Shown piece after piece: positions 21,273-28,423 of a DNA stretch of 28,423 nt. Positions within the stretch are counted from its first letter, which is position 1. Each line of letters begins with the position of its first letter. The notes under the pieces are model-generated. The model saw nothing but the letters and a program-made list of their open reading frames with translations. It ran no database searches and was not told the origin of the DNA. Both the position numbers and the translations under genes were made by a program. Source of the stretch: a virus. The DNA lies in the IMG/VR virus record IMGVR_UViG_3300027911_000052, positions 1 through 28,423 of that record. One strand, given 5' to 3'.

Positions 21273-22630
21273 TGCCTCTCGACCTGGGGTATCGCCCGCG
21301 GGCATGGCAGCGCAAGTGCCACCTCGAGAAAAAGCGATTCACGGTTCTCGCTCTGCATCGGCGCGCCGGCAAGACCGAGCTCGCGATCATGGAGCTCGTC
21401 AACGCCGCGCTCTCCTGCCGCAAGGATCTCGCGCTTTTCGCCTACGTATCCCCCTTTCTCAAGCAATCGAAGGCGGTCGTGTGGGACCGCTTGAAGGCTC
21501 GCCTCGAACCGCTGCGCCTGGCCGGGGCTGTCGATGTGCTAGAGGGCGAGCTCGCGGTGCGCTTTCGGCACAACGGCGCGACTCTGCGCCTCTTCGGCGC
21601 GGACAACCCTGACGCGCTGCGCGGCGTGCGCCTCGACGGGATCGTGCTCGACGAGGTCGCGCAGATCAAGCCAGAGTTTTGGGAAGAGGTCGTGCGGCCA
21701 GCGCTTGCCGACCGGGAGGGGTGGGCCCTCTTCATCGGCACGCCCAAGGGCCTCAACCTCTTCTCGAAGCTCTACTTCGAGGCCGAGGGGAAGCAGGATT
21801 GGGCGCGCGATCGATTCACGGTGTACGACACCGATGCACTGCCCGAGCGCGAAGTCGCTGCGCAGCGGGAATCCATGAGCGCGCTCGCGTTCGCACGCGA
21901 GTACCTGTGCGACTTCTCTGCCGCCGGCGATGACCAGGTGATCTCGCTCGCCGAGGTTGAGGAGGCCGCGCGGCGCGCGTTCAAACCCGGCGAGATGGAC
22001 TACGCGCCTGTGATCCTCGGGGTCGATGTGGCGCGCTTCGGGGACGATCGCAGCGTGATCCAGCGCCGGCAGGGGCTGCAGGCGTTCGATCCCATCATCC
22101 TGCACGGCATCGACAACATGGCCCTCGCAGGGCGCGTCGCGGTCGAGATCGCGCGCTGGAAGCCCGAGGCCGTGTTCGTGGACTCGGGGAACGGGTCGGG
22201 CGTCATCGACCGGCTGCGCCAGCTCGGGCACGCTGTCGTCGAGGTCAACTTCGGCGGGAAGGCTGCGGACGCGAGCTTCTCGAACAAGGGCGCTGAGATG
22301 CTCTTCGCGGTGAAGGACTGGCTCGCGGCCGGCGGCGCGATCCCGGACGATGTCCAGTTCAAGCAGGACCTCTCGGTGCGCACCTACTGGTTCGACGCGA
22401 GCAACAGGATCGTGCTTGAGCCAAAGGCCGACGTCAAAAAGCGCGGGATGCCCTCGCCGGATCTCGCCGATGCCCTGGGCCTGACGTTCGCGCATCCCGT
22501 GGCCAAGCGCGAGGTCGCGCCGCCGGCGGCCTGGCGCGGCGATCATGCTGTCGACTACGACCCGCTCACGCGCGCCGCGCGTAACCATACCTCGCCCGGC
22601 AGCACATACGATCCGCTGAGCCTGCTATAG
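21272..22630 (+). CDS. Terminase large subunit
   Basis: 452 residues. The ATPase shows the deviant Walker A 'HRRAGKTE' (29-36), Walker B 'GIVLDE' (123-128) and the coupling motif 'GTPKG' (156-160). The RNase H-like nuclease shows 'GVDVARFGDD' (D252), 'VFVDSGNGSG' (D304) and 'SPDLADALGL' with the third Asp. The protein pumps DNA into the prohead through the connector encoded at 23547 and cuts it. The order small subunit, large subunit, connector is typical. It is slightly short for a large terminase but complete in all motifs. Confidence 0.94.
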   Translation: MPLDLGYRPRAWQRKCHLEKKRFTVLALHRRAGKTELAIMELVNAALSCRKDLALFAYVSPFLKQSKAVVWDRLKARLEPLRLAGAVDVLEGELAVRFRHNGATLRLFGADNPDALRGVRLDGIVLDEVAQIKPEFWEEVVRPALADREGWALFIGTPKGLNLFSKLYFEAEGKQDWARDRFTVYDTDALPEREVAAQRESMSALAFAREYLCDFSAAGDDQVISLAEVEEAARRAFKPGEMDYAPVILGVDVARFGDDRSVIQRRQGLQAFDPIILHGIDNMALAGRVAVEIARWKPEAVFVDSGNGSGVIDRLRQLGHAVVEVNFGGKAADASFSNKGAEMLFAVKDWLAAGGAIPDDVQFKQDLSVRTYWFDASNRIVLEPKADVKKRGMPSPDLADALGLTFAHPVAKREVAPPAAWRGDHAVDYDPLTRAARNHTSPGSTYDPLSLL

Positions 22631-22639
22631 GGGACGCGC

Positions 22640-23083
22640 GTGATCGTTCGCGAGGTGAGCATCACCGAGCACTGGGAAGCGGCGGTGCCCCTCATGCGCG
22701 CCAACTGGGCGGAGACGGGCAGCGAGTATGCGATGGCGTTCGCGCCGAGCAAGGAGTTCTACGTGCGGTTGCAAAACGCGGGGATCGTGCTGGCAGTGGG
22801 CGCGTTCTTTGGCACCGGGCTCGTGGGCTACTGCACCGCGTTCGTCGGGCCTCATCCGTTCAACCCCGCGGTCAAGGTCTGCAGCACGGATTCGCTTTAC
22901 CTCGCGCCGGACCTGCGAGGGGGACTCACGGCGGGGCGGATGGTCGCCAAGGTCGAAGCGCTCGCCCGCGAGCGCGAGTGCGTGGCGATCATGTGGCACA
23001 CGCGGGCCGGGACTGGCCTCGCGAAGGTGATGGCGAAGCACGGATATGTGCCGTGCGATGAAATCGTGATGCGGAGGCTCTGA
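22640..23083 (+). CDS. GNAT-like acetyltransferase between terminase and connector
   Basis: 147 residues from GTG 22640, with AGGGGA upstream. The layout is GNAT-like: 'IVREVSITEHWEAAVPLM' (first strand and helix), 'GIVLAVGAFFGTGLVGYCTAFV' (central strands), 'STDSLYLAPDLRGGLTAGRMVAKVEALA' containing the acetyl-CoA loop (RGGLTAG), and the late 'AGTGLAKVMAKHGYVPCDEIVMRR' segment. It lies among packaging genes, so it may be made late or carried with the virion, but the target is unknown. The stop overlaps the next ATG by 1 base. Similar genes near phage terminases are known to me but are uncharacterised. Confidence 0.78.
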   Translation: MIVREVSITEHWEAAVPLMRANWAETGSEYAMAFAPSKEFYVRLQNAGIVLAVGAFFGTGLVGYCTAFVGPHPFNPAVKVCSTDSLYLAPDLRGGLTAGRMVAKVEALARERECVAIMWHTRAGTGLAKVMAKHGYVPCDEIVMRRL

Positions 23084-23547
23084 TGGGCAACGCTGGACTC
23101 AACACCGCGCTGGGCGTCATCGGGACGCTCGTGCTCGCCTACGCCACGGACGGCGTGAGCCTGGCCGCCGAAGGCGACGCCGGCGGCGCAGCGGGCGCCG
23201 ATGTCGCGGGCGGCGCGGCAGGTGGCGCTGCAGGCGGTGGCGCTGCGGCGGGCGCTGCCGGGAGCACGCTCACTGGGAGTGCGCTCGGTGATGCGGCGCT
23301 GGGGAGCGCGGTGGGTGGCGCTGCTGGCCAGGCGATGCAGCGGCGACCGAACATCCCTGCGCCTGCAGCGCCTCCTGCTCCACCGCAGCCTGGGCAACTA
23401 CCTGGGGTGCAGGGGATCATTGCGGGGCAGGCGGGCGCCGGCCAAGCGGGCGGTGCGCCAGGCGTCGCGCAGACCTTCCTCACGGGCTCGGGCGGCGTTG
23501 ATCCCAATTCCCTCAACCTCGGCAAGCCGACGCTGCTGGGCGGCTGA
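23083..23547 (+). CDS. Gly/Ala-rich protein between terminase and connector
   Basis: 154 residues. The first 24 are hydrophobic, followed by a long Gly/Ala low-complexity region (30-85), a Pro/Ala stretch (90-105) and a Gly-rich end. It overlaps both neighbours by 1 base (TGATG each time), so it is translated with the terminase-connector string. Genes of this composition in the same place occur in podoviruses, often as short virion or assembly components. No catalytic signature is visible; the region is probably disordered or glycine-zipper-like. Confidence 0.65.
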   Translation: MGNAGLNTALGVIGTLVLAYATDGVSLAAEGDAGGAAGADVAGGAAGGAAGGGAAAGAAGSTLTGSALGDAALGSAVGGAAGQAMQRRPNIPAPAAPPAPPQPGQLPGVQGIIAGQAGAGQAGGAPGVAQTFLTGSGGVDPNSLNLGKPTLLGG

Positions 23548-25229
23548 TGGCTGAGCTCACGCAAAAGCAGCTCGTTCTCCAGCGCCTCGGAATCCTCAAA
23601 TCCGAGCGCGCGAGCTGGTTTGCGCACTGGCAGGAGCTCACGCTCTACATCTTGCCGCGAAACGGCCGCTACTTCGTGCAGGACCGCAATCGTGGTCAGC
23701 GCCGGCACAACAACATCTACGACAGCACGGCAACGGTAGCGAACCGCACGCTCGCTGCTGGGCTCATGGGCGGACTCACGAGCCCAGCGCGGCCGTGGTT
23801 TCGGATGAGCACGCCGGACACGGATCTCGCAAAGCGCGCCGACGTGAAGGAGTGGCTATCGCTCCTCACGACGATTGTGCTCGACATCTTCGCGAAGTCG
23901 AACACCTACCGGGCGCTGCACACCCACTACCAGGAGCTCGGTTGCTTTGGCACGAGCGCGAGCGTGTTCGGCCGGTCCTTCAAGAACGTCATCCACCACT
24001 ACCCGGTCACCGCGGGCGAGTACGCCCTGGCGCAGAACTGGCAGGGCGAGGTCACGACCCTCTATCGCGAGTTCGACAAGACGGTCGGCGAGATCGTGAA
24101 AGAGTTCGGGATCGGCAACGTGAGCAACAATGTGAAGGCGTTGTGGGATCGCGGCCAGCTCGACAAGTGGATCACGATCGTGCACGCGATCGAGCCGCGC
24201 AGCGATCGGGACATGCGCAAGCGCGATGCCAAGAACATGCCGTGGAAGTCGGTCTACTACGAGCGCGGCGGCGAGCCCGACAAGACGCTGCGCGAGTCTG
24301 GCTACAAGAAGTTCCCGGGCCTGTGCCCGCGCTGGGACGTCGCGGGCGGCGACATCTACGGCAACTCGCCGGGAATGGAGGCCCTCGGCGACGTGAAGCA
24401 GCTCCAGCACCAGCAGCTTCGCAAGGCCCAGGGCATCGACTACCAGACGAACCCGCCGCTGCAGATTCCGAGCGCCTTGAAGGGCAAGGAGATGGATCGC
24501 CTGCCGGGCGGCAACACCTACTACGACGGCGCCGGCGGCCCGGGCGGAAAGATAAGCTCGATGTTCGACGTCGCGCTCAATCTCGACCATCTGCGCCTCG
24601 ACATCGAGGATGTGCGCACGCGGATCCGCAGCGCGTTCTACGCCGACCTCTTCCTGATGCTGCAAAACGACAGCCAGGATGTGAGGAAGACGGCGACAGA
24701 GGTCGCGGAGCTCCACGAAGAGAAGATGCTGATGCTGGGCCCGGTGCTCGAGCGTTTGCACAACGAGCTCCTGCAGCCCCTCATCGACAACACGATCGAG
24801 ACGATATTCGAGGCGGGGCTCATGCCACCGCCGCCCGATGACCTGCGCGGGCAGGACCTCAACGTCGAGCTCACGAGCATCCTCGCGCTCGCGCAGCGCG
24901 CTGTCGCTACCAACTCCATAGATCGGTTCGTGGCGAACCTGGGGCAGATCGCGCAATTCAAGCCCGAGGTGCTGGACAAGTTCGACCAGGACGAGTGGGC
25001 AGATTACTACTCCGACGTGCTGGGCGTGGATCCGCAACTGGTTGTCGCCGCGGACAAGGTCGCGCTTGTGCGCAAGCGGCGCGCGCAGCAGCAGGCGCAG
25101 GCGCAGCAGGTCGCCCAGGCCGAGCAGATGGCGAGCGCTGGCCAGAAGGCCGCGCAGATCCCGACGCAGGGCGGCTCGAGCAATGCCGCCAACGACATCA
25201 TCGGCAACCTCACGGGGTATGGCACATGA
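23547..25229 (+). CDS. Portal / head-to-tail connector protein (T7 gp8-like)
   Basis: 560 residues, the usual length. Motifs of the podovirus head-tail connector family are evident: 'WQELTLYILPRNGRY', 'NIYDSTATVANRTLAAGLMGGLTSPARPWFRM', 'YGNSPGMEALGDVKQLQHQQLRKAQGIDY', and 'RTRIRSAFYADLFLML...TATEVAELHEEKMLMLGPVLERLHNELLQPLI'. Twelve copies form the ring through which DNA enters and to which the tail attaches. The C-terminal 50 residues are Gln/Ala-rich. It overlaps the previous gene by 1 base and the next by 4. This gene is the strongest evidence for a short-tailed phage. Confidence 0.94.
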   Translation: MAELTQKQLVLQRLGILKSERASWFAHWQELTLYILPRNGRYFVQDRNRGQRRHNNIYDSTATVANRTLAAGLMGGLTSPARPWFRMSTPDTDLAKRADVKEWLSLLTTIVLDIFAKSNTYRALHTHYQELGCFGTSASVFGRSFKNVIHHYPVTAGEYALAQNWQGEVTTLYREFDKTVGEIVKEFGIGNVSNNVKALWDRGQLDKWITIVHAIEPRSDRDMRKRDAKNMPWKSVYYERGGEPDKTLRESGYKKFPGLCPRWDVAGGDIYGNSPGMEALGDVKQLQHQQLRKAQGIDYQTNPPLQIPSALKGKEMDRLPGGNTYYDGAGGPGGKISSMFDVALNLDHLRLDIEDVRTRIRSAFYADLFLMLQNDSQDVRKTATEVAELHEEKMLMLGPVLERLHNELLQPLIDNTIETIFEAGLMPPPPDDLRGQDLNVELTSILALAQRAVATNSIDRFVANLGQIAQFKPEVLDKFDQDEWADYYSDVLGVDPQLVVAADKVALVRKRRAQQQAQAQQVAQAEQMASAGQKAAQIPTQGGSSNAANDIIGNLTGYGT

Positions 25230-25375
25230 GCGTGCAGACGACACCAGCGACGCCTGCGGGCGTGCCCGTGATCCGCATCGACTGGGACTTCGGGTGGTAC
25301 CCGTCGCCAGTGCAGGGGTTGGCGAACTGGCAAAAAGAGCTTTCGCAAATTCCACCGCAACCGAGCATTTTGTAG
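25226..25375 (+). CDS. Small hypothetical virion-region protein, 49 aa
   Basis: The ATG at 25226 overlaps the connector stop by 4 bases. The longer open frame is a shadow of the connector gene. The product has a Thr/Pro-rich start, a strand 'VIRIDWDFGWYP', and a short helix with Trp (LANWQKELSQ). It is too short for a family call; coupling to the connector suggests a role in head or tail assembly. Confidence 0.55.
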   Translation: MSVQTTPATPAGVPVIRIDWDFGWYPSPVQGLANWQKELSQIPPQPSIL

Positions 25376-25384
25376 GAGCCAGAG

Positions 25385-25690
25385 ATGGGACAGGTATTCA
25401 CGGAACAGAGCGTCACCACCGGGCGCTACACGAACGCGAGCGCGTTCGACGGCTACGCGGTGACGCCCAACGACATCCTCGCGACCTACCAGGCGCAGGT
25501 GCCCCAGGGTACGGCGCAGGGCATCTACGTGACGGGCGCCGGCAACGTCAGCCTGGTGCTCGACGCGGCGGGCAACACGGCCCTCGTGACCGCGGCCGCA
25601 GGCTCGGTGATCCCGGTCGACCACATCCAGGTGAAGGCGACGAGCACGACCGCGACGGGCATCTTCGCGCTCTTTCGTAAGGGGGCGTAA
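25385..25690 (+). CDS. Beta-rich small protein, spike-base-like
   Basis: 101 residues; AGGAG lies 8 nt before the ATG. The pattern 'AVTPNDIL...GIYVTGAGNVSLVLDAAGNTALVTAAAGSVIPVDHIQVKATSTTATGIFALF' closely follows a family of small proteins known from a Rhodobacter gene transfer agent (the rcc01079 spike-base type): a 'TPsD' start, a G-G strand turn, an 'aGsviPv' turn and a Thr-Ala-Thr-Gly end. It would be a structural adaptor at the base of a spike or fibre. The call rests on pattern memory. The next gene is similar in layout. Confidence 0.6.
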   Translation: MGQVFTEQSVTTGRYTNASAFDGYAVTPNDILATYQAQVPQGTAQGIYVTGAGNVSLVLDAAGNTALVTAAAGSVIPVDHIQVKATSTTATGIFALFRKGA

Positions 25691-25968
25691 TGGATCCGTT
25701 CCTGCGGCAGCAGGCAGTACCGGTCCTCCCGGTCGAGTCCGCGGTCGCAGTGACCGTGGGCGGCGGCGCGATCGTGCCGCCCAGCGGAGACGCCAACAAG
25801 GCGACGCGCGCGATTCTCGTGGGCGGCGCGGGCACCATCACCGTGACGATGGCCGACGGCACGAGCGTGACGCTCACGTTCCCGGCGACGGCCTGCGGGG
25901 TGCTCATCCCGATCGCGATCAAGGCCACCACCGGCGGCACGGCCACCGCCGTCGTCGCGTTCTACTGA
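25690..25968 (+). CDS. Second spike-base-like small protein
   Basis: 92 residues; the ATG overlaps the previous stop by 1 base. The second half 'ATRAILVGGAGTITVTMADGTSVTLTFPATACGVLIPIAIKATTGGTATAVVAFY' has the same order of elements as the protein before it: 'aGtitV', a DG turn, a 'G.LIPI' turn and a closing Gly-Thr-Ala-Thr strand. The pair therefore looks like an old tandem duplication of one small beta domain. A structural role in the virion is inferred from position and fold. Confidence 0.62.
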   Translation: MDPFLRQQAVPVLPVESAVAVTVGGGAIVPPSGDANKATRAILVGGAGTITVTMADGTSVTLTFPATACGVLIPIAIKATTGGTATAVVAFY

Positions 25969-25978
25969 GGAGCATGTC

Positions 25979-26179
25979 GTGGGGAAATCCAACATTCTGA
26001 GCGAGACGGGCGGCCCGACGAAGCTCGCCGGCATGGCCGCCAAGCTCTACGGCGACAGCCAGGACCGTGGCGTGCCGATCACCAAGGTGAAGCCGGCGAG
26101 CACGAACCAGGGCAAGCCGCGCAAGGTGCGTCTCGTGCCGAAAAAGGCCACGCAAACGAATCCGAAGGGGGGCATCTAG
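25979..26179 (+). CDS. Small basic protein, 66 aa
   Basis: Starts at GTG 25979, with GAGGAG 7 nt upstream; the ATG at 25974 is out of frame and soon stops. The protein is basic (many Lys and Arg in the last 35 residues) and Gly/Pro-rich without a hydrophobic core, so it is probably unstructured on its own. In the run between connector and fibre-like genes it may be a virion component or bind DNA. No family recognised. Confidence 0.6.
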   Translation: MGKSNILSETGGPTKLAGMAAKLYGDSQDRGVPITKVKPASTNQGKPRKVRLVPKKATQTNPKGGI

Positions 26180-26180
26180 C

Positions 26181-26537
26181 GTGGCGCAGATCCCTGCCCA
26201 GGGCGGCGGCATGCTCTTTGGCTCCGAGGTCTTCACCTGGGGCCCGATGACACTGGGCGATGTGGGCTCCGGCGTCGGCTCGCCCGGTAGCGGGGATCGC
26301 ACGGTTCAGGTCGTGGGCACGTTCGGCGCGGGCACATCGGCGGTGGTTGAGGGCACGATCGACAATACGAACTGGTTCACGCTGCGCGACCCATCCGGCG
26401 CGTCGTTGTCGTTCGGGTCTGCGGGTCTCAAGGCGATCATGGAGAACGTGCTGGCGCTGCGGCCGCGCGTTGCGACCGGCGATGGCACAGAGCAGCTTAC
26501 CGTCACGCTTCTCACGCGGAGCCCCCGCCTTGGCTGA
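26181..26537 (+). CDS. Small beta-rich virion-type protein, 118 aa
   Basis: GTG 26181 follows the previous stop by 1 base, with a G-rich run before it. A Gly-rich N-terminus (AQGGGML) leads to a beta-sandwich-like middle: 'RTVQVVGTFGAGTSAVVEGTIDNTNWFTLRDPSGASLSF', a motif with repeated V-x-V and the 'GT.D..NW..L.DP.G' turn that I know from small phage proteins between head and tail genes, followed by 'LRPRVATGDGTEQLTVTLLTR'. A capsid decoration or neck role is plausible, inferred from context. Confidence 0.65.
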   Translation: MAQIPAQGGGMLFGSEVFTWGPMTLGDVGSGVGSPGSGDRTVQVVGTFGAGTSAVVEGTIDNTNWFTLRDPSGASLSFGSAGLKAIMENVLALRPRVATGDGTEQLTVTLLTRSPRLG

Positions 26538-27006
26538 TACCCGAGAAGCCGTCGAGAACGTGAAGAGCCTGGCGCGCACGTTCCAGTGCGTGATCGACCT
26601 TGCCGCCGCGCTCGAGGGCATGGCCAGTGTCGAGGCGGCCGCGAACGCCGCCAATGCGCGCCTGGTGCAGGCGCGTAAGGCGCTTGAAAAGGCCGAGGAG
26701 AGCAGGCGCGTGATCGAGGAGGAAGTCATCCGTGTGGCCAAGACAACGGCCGAGCAAATCGAGGCGACGCAGCGCAACTGCGACGAGCTCGCGGCGCAAG
26801 CAAGCGCGCGGGCCGCTGGGATTCTGGACGGCGCCAAGGCCGAGGCCGTGCGGCTCGAGGCGCAGGCCAAGCAAAGCGTAGAGGAAGCTGCGCGCAAGGT
26901 GCACACGTTCGACGCGACTATCGCGCAGCGCCAGCGTGAGCTCGCAGACCTCGATGCCAAGATCAACCGAGCACGGGCCGCCATGGCCGAAATGCTGAAA
27001 GGGTAA
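26530..27006 (+). CDS. Coiled-coil protein (scaffold-like)
   Basis: 158 residues from a TTG at 26530 with GGAG 8 nt before it; the gene overlaps the previous by 8 bases, and the frame upstream of this has no coding character. From about residue 30 to the end the protein is one long charged, Ala-rich helix with heptads (VQARKALEKAEESRRVIEEEV; EAVRLEAQAKQSVEEAARKV; QRQRELADLDAKINRA). Phage scaffolding proteins are of this type and follow the connector gene in T7-like phages, so it may guide prohead assembly. A tail or fibre chaperone is an alternative. Confidence 0.6.
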   Translation: MADTREAVENVKSLARTFQCVIDLAAALEGMASVEAAANAANARLVQARKALEKAEESRRVIEEEVIRVAKTTAEQIEATQRNCDELAAQASARAAGILDGAKAEAVRLEAQAKQSVEEAARKVHTFDATIAQRQRELADLDAKINRARAAMAEMLKG

Positions 27007-27008
27007 GG

Positions 27009-27614
27009 ATGAGCATCCAGTACAGCACCACCCACCGCACGAACAACATGGCGGACGTGACGACGCAAGCCGGCACCACGGGCTTCATCCTCATCTACAC
27101 GGGCTCCGCGCCAGCGAACTGCGCGGCGGCCGCTACGGGCACGCTGCTCGCATCGTTGGCGTGCTCCAATCCCTTCGCCGGCGCGCCGGCGAGCGGGGTG
27201 CTGACGGCGAGCGCGATCACATCCGCGTCGGCGGCGGCGACGGGCACCGCCGGCTATTGGCGCCTGTGCACGAGCTCGGCCGGCACGACCTGCGTGGCGC
27301 AGGGCACCGTCTTCCCGCCGGTCTCGATCGCGACCTCGGCCCTTACCGCAGCCAACGGCAACGTGCTCACCTTCGCGGCGACCACGGGCGTCTCGGTCGG
27401 CATGACGGTGAGCGGCACTGGGGTCCCAGCGCTTACGACCGTGGTGGCCGTCACCGGGACCACGGTCACGCTTTCCAACACCAGCACGGCCGGTGTCGCG
27501 AACGCGACGACGATCACGTTCGGCGGGGATCTCACGTTCACGGGTGGGGTTTCGTTCACCTCCGGGCAGACGGTGTCGGTCTCCTCTTTCGTTCTCACCG
27601 CGACGGGGGCGTAA
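27009..27614 (+). CDS. Ala/Thr/Gly-rich virion-type protein, 201 aa
   Basis: ATG 27009 follows the previous stop by 2 bases, with AAGGGTAAGG before it. Composition is strongly Ala/Thr/Ser/Gly with few charges, and the strand pattern (TTVVAVTGTTVTLSNTSTA; ITFGGDLTFTGGVSFTSGQTVSVSSF) is that of secreted or virion beta structures. I recognise no family. Two cysteine-containing segments near residues 38-90 are unusual for a cytosolic structural protein. It belongs to the same co-directional string as the next two genes. Confidence 0.62.
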   Translation: MSIQYSTTHRTNNMADVTTQAGTTGFILIYTGSAPANCAAAATGTLLASLACSNPFAGAPASGVLTASAITSASAAATGTAGYWRLCTSSAGTTCVAQGTVFPPVSIATSALTAANGNVLTFAATTGVSVGMTVSGTGVPALTTVVAVTGTTVTLSNTSTAGVANATTITFGGDLTFTGGVSFTSGQTVSVSSFVLTATGA

Positions 27615-28175
27615 ATGCTGCCAGGCTACCCGCTCATCCTCGCCTCCGCTTCCGCGGACGGCGCTGCGCTCACGAACAGCACGACCGCGACTTCGATCCT
27701 CCCGGTCACGGGTGTCGGAGTGATTCCGGGCAGCACGCTGCAGGTCGGATCGCTCGTCAAGGTGACGATCACCGGGCGCATCTCGACCCTCGTCACCTCT
27801 CCTGGAACGATCACCTTCGATCTGCGGTTTGGCTCGGTCGTGGTGTCGTCCTTGGGCGCGATGTCGCTCAATGCGACCGCGCAGACGAACGCGACCTTCG
27901 AGCTCACGTTCCTGGCCGTGGTGCGCACGATCGGCACAGGCACCTCGGCGACTGCGCTAGTGACGGCCCAGTTCTCAAGCCGTGCGACGATCGGCTCCGG
28001 CGCGGCCGGCACGACAGGCGCGTACACGCAGATGCTTCCCGAGACCGCGCCGGCAGTTGGCACGGGCTTTGACTCCACGGCGGCCAACGCGGTGCAGGTG
28101 TTCGCGACCTGGTCGGTGGCCAACGCCGCGAACAGCATCACGGTCCACCAGGCACTCGTAGAACTCAAGGTGTAG
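27615..28175 (+). CDS. Jelly-roll-like virion protein, 186 aa
   Basis: The ATG follows the previous stop directly, with GGGGGCG before it. The sequence has the shape of a recurring phage structural family: 'LANSTTATSILP' style start, 'GSLVKVTITGRISTLVTSPGTITFDLRFG', 'LNATAQTNATFELTFLAVVRTIG' and an ending 'FDSTAANAVQVFATWSVANAANSITVHQALVELK'. These are beta-sandwich proteins of virion spikes or decorations, as far as I recall. No catalytic residue is evident. It follows, in the same string, the 201-aa protein and precedes a repeat protein. Confidence 0.68.
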   Translation: MLPGYPLILASASADGAALTNSTTATSILPVTGVGVIPGSTLQVGSLVKVTITGRISTLVTSPGTITFDLRFGSVVVSSLGAMSLNATAQTNATFELTFLAVVRTIGTGTSATALVTAQFSSRATIGSGAAGTTGAYTQMLPETAPAVGTGFDSTAANAVQVFATWSVANAANSITVHQALVELKV

Positions 28176-28178
28176 TCG

Positions 28179-28423
28179 GTGGCGCGTCCGCGCCCGCGCC
28201 CGCGCCCGCGCCCGCTTGTTCCGCCGACCTGGTGGCTCGCCGGCTCGGCGATAGCCGCCAGCAGCAACGCAACCGCGGCCGTCGCCGAGGGCGCGGACGC
28301 GCTCGCCGCAACCGGCAACATCGCCAGCACCGGCGCGGCCGCGATCACGGAAGGCGCGGACAAGCTCGCTGCCGTTGGCACAACAACGAGCACTGGCTCG
28401 GTTGCGATCACCGAAGGCGCGGA
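28179..28423 (+). CDS. Repeat-containing fibre-like protein, N-terminal part
   Basis: GTG 28179 lies 3 bases after the previous stop; the gene runs off the window. Eighty-one complete codons are visible. It begins with five Arg-Pro pairs, then a short hydrophobic stretch (LVPPTWWLAGSAIAA), then a 21-residue repeat of the form A-A-I-T-E-G-A-D-x-L-A-A, seen twice in full and a third time in part. Such repeats occur in phage fibre or spike proteins. The Arg-Pro start is unusual and might be a basic anchor or an artefact of start choice, since the GTG is the first start in the frame. Confidence 0.6.
   Translation, partial: MARPRPRPRPRPLVPPTWWLAGSAIAASSNATAAVAEGADALAATGNIASTGAAAITEGADKLAAVGTTTSTGSVAITEGA
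28185..28214 (+). repeat. Hexanucleotide repeat encoding Arg-Pro
   Basis: Five units of CGCCCG (the first with one base change, CGTCCG) encode five Arg-Pro pairs directly after the start of the repeat protein. Since the unit is 6 bases, gain or loss of units keeps the frame but changes the number of pairs. Confidence 0.8.
28275..28423 (+). repeat. 63-base tandem repeat in the fibre-like gene
   Basis: Units begin at 28275, 28338 and 28401 (the last cut by the window). The spacing of the Glu codon of E-G-A-D (28287, 28350, 28413) is exactly 63 bases. Each unit encodes 21 residues with a fixed 'EGAD.LAA.G...STG' frame and more varied other positions, so selection acts on the protein pattern more than on the DNA. 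Confidence 0.75.

Noticed and set aside
23856-25355. Minus-strand open frame of 499 codons antisense to the connector
   Set aside because: The connector frame has clear family motifs; the antisense frame is Arg/Val/Leu-rich with no recognisable domain and no ribosome binding site.

Overview
The window is a stretch of a temperate, podovirus-type phage or prophage with about 65% GC. The hallmark genes are a T7-type head-tail connector, terminase, a T7-gp17-like fibre N-terminus, a family A DNA polymerase, a primase-helicase, and a lambda-like repressor/Cro switch. Base composition and codon use suit a GC-rich proteobacterial host, and the gene set recalls BPP-1/BcepC6B-like phages of Burkholderiales; that comparison is from memory, not a search. 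No bacterial housekeeping gene is visible. Integrase, major capsid, tail tubular proteins and a phage RNA polymerase are not seen and, if present, lie outside. Both window edges cut virion genes, so the sequence is probably an internal slice of a circular or permuted genome.

Layout. (1) 1-8890, plus strand: end of a large virion protein, tail fibre, a lysis cassette (coiled-coil membrane protein, GH19 endolysin, three-TM-type holin, another membrane protein), then small accessory genes, a GNAT acetyltransferase and a calcineurin-like phosphoesterase. (2) 8935-17288, minus strand: one tightly overlapping early operon read leftward. In transcription order it holds three small proteins, a DUF2800 PD-(D/E)XK nuclease, an 86-aa protein, a DUF2815 ssDNA-binding protein, a 59-aa protein, an AT-richer gene of unknown function, DNA polymerase, a 37-aa membrane peptide, a VRR-NUC nuclease, an SNF2-type helicase, a membrane protein and a secreted Cys-rich protein. 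(3) 17290-18393: immunity region with a repressor, a 48-aa two-TM protein translationally coupled to it, a divergent Cro-like protein, an RHH-like protein and four copies of an operator of form GCGCAA-N4-TTGCGC. (4) 18401-20592: primase-helicase followed by an iteron cluster with a perfect DnaA box, a candidate replication origin (or a packaging site). (5) 20593-28423, plus strand: HTH protein, terminase small and large subunits, a second GNAT protein, a Gly/Ala-rich protein, the connector, and a run of small beta-rich or coiled-coil virion-type proteins ending in a repeat protein cut by the window edge.

How it fits together. The repressor and Cro probably compete for the four operators: two sit over a promoter driving the leftward replication operon, two over a promoter driving cro and the rightward primase-helicase. 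Replication proteins encoded on both arms would act at the origin candidate. Rightward late genes then package and build the virion, and the left-hand cassette lyses the cell. Several very short genes (33, 37, 48, 59, 65 aa) were placed by hand from overlaps and ribosome binding sites. No tRNA, CRISPR array or insertion sequence was recognised.
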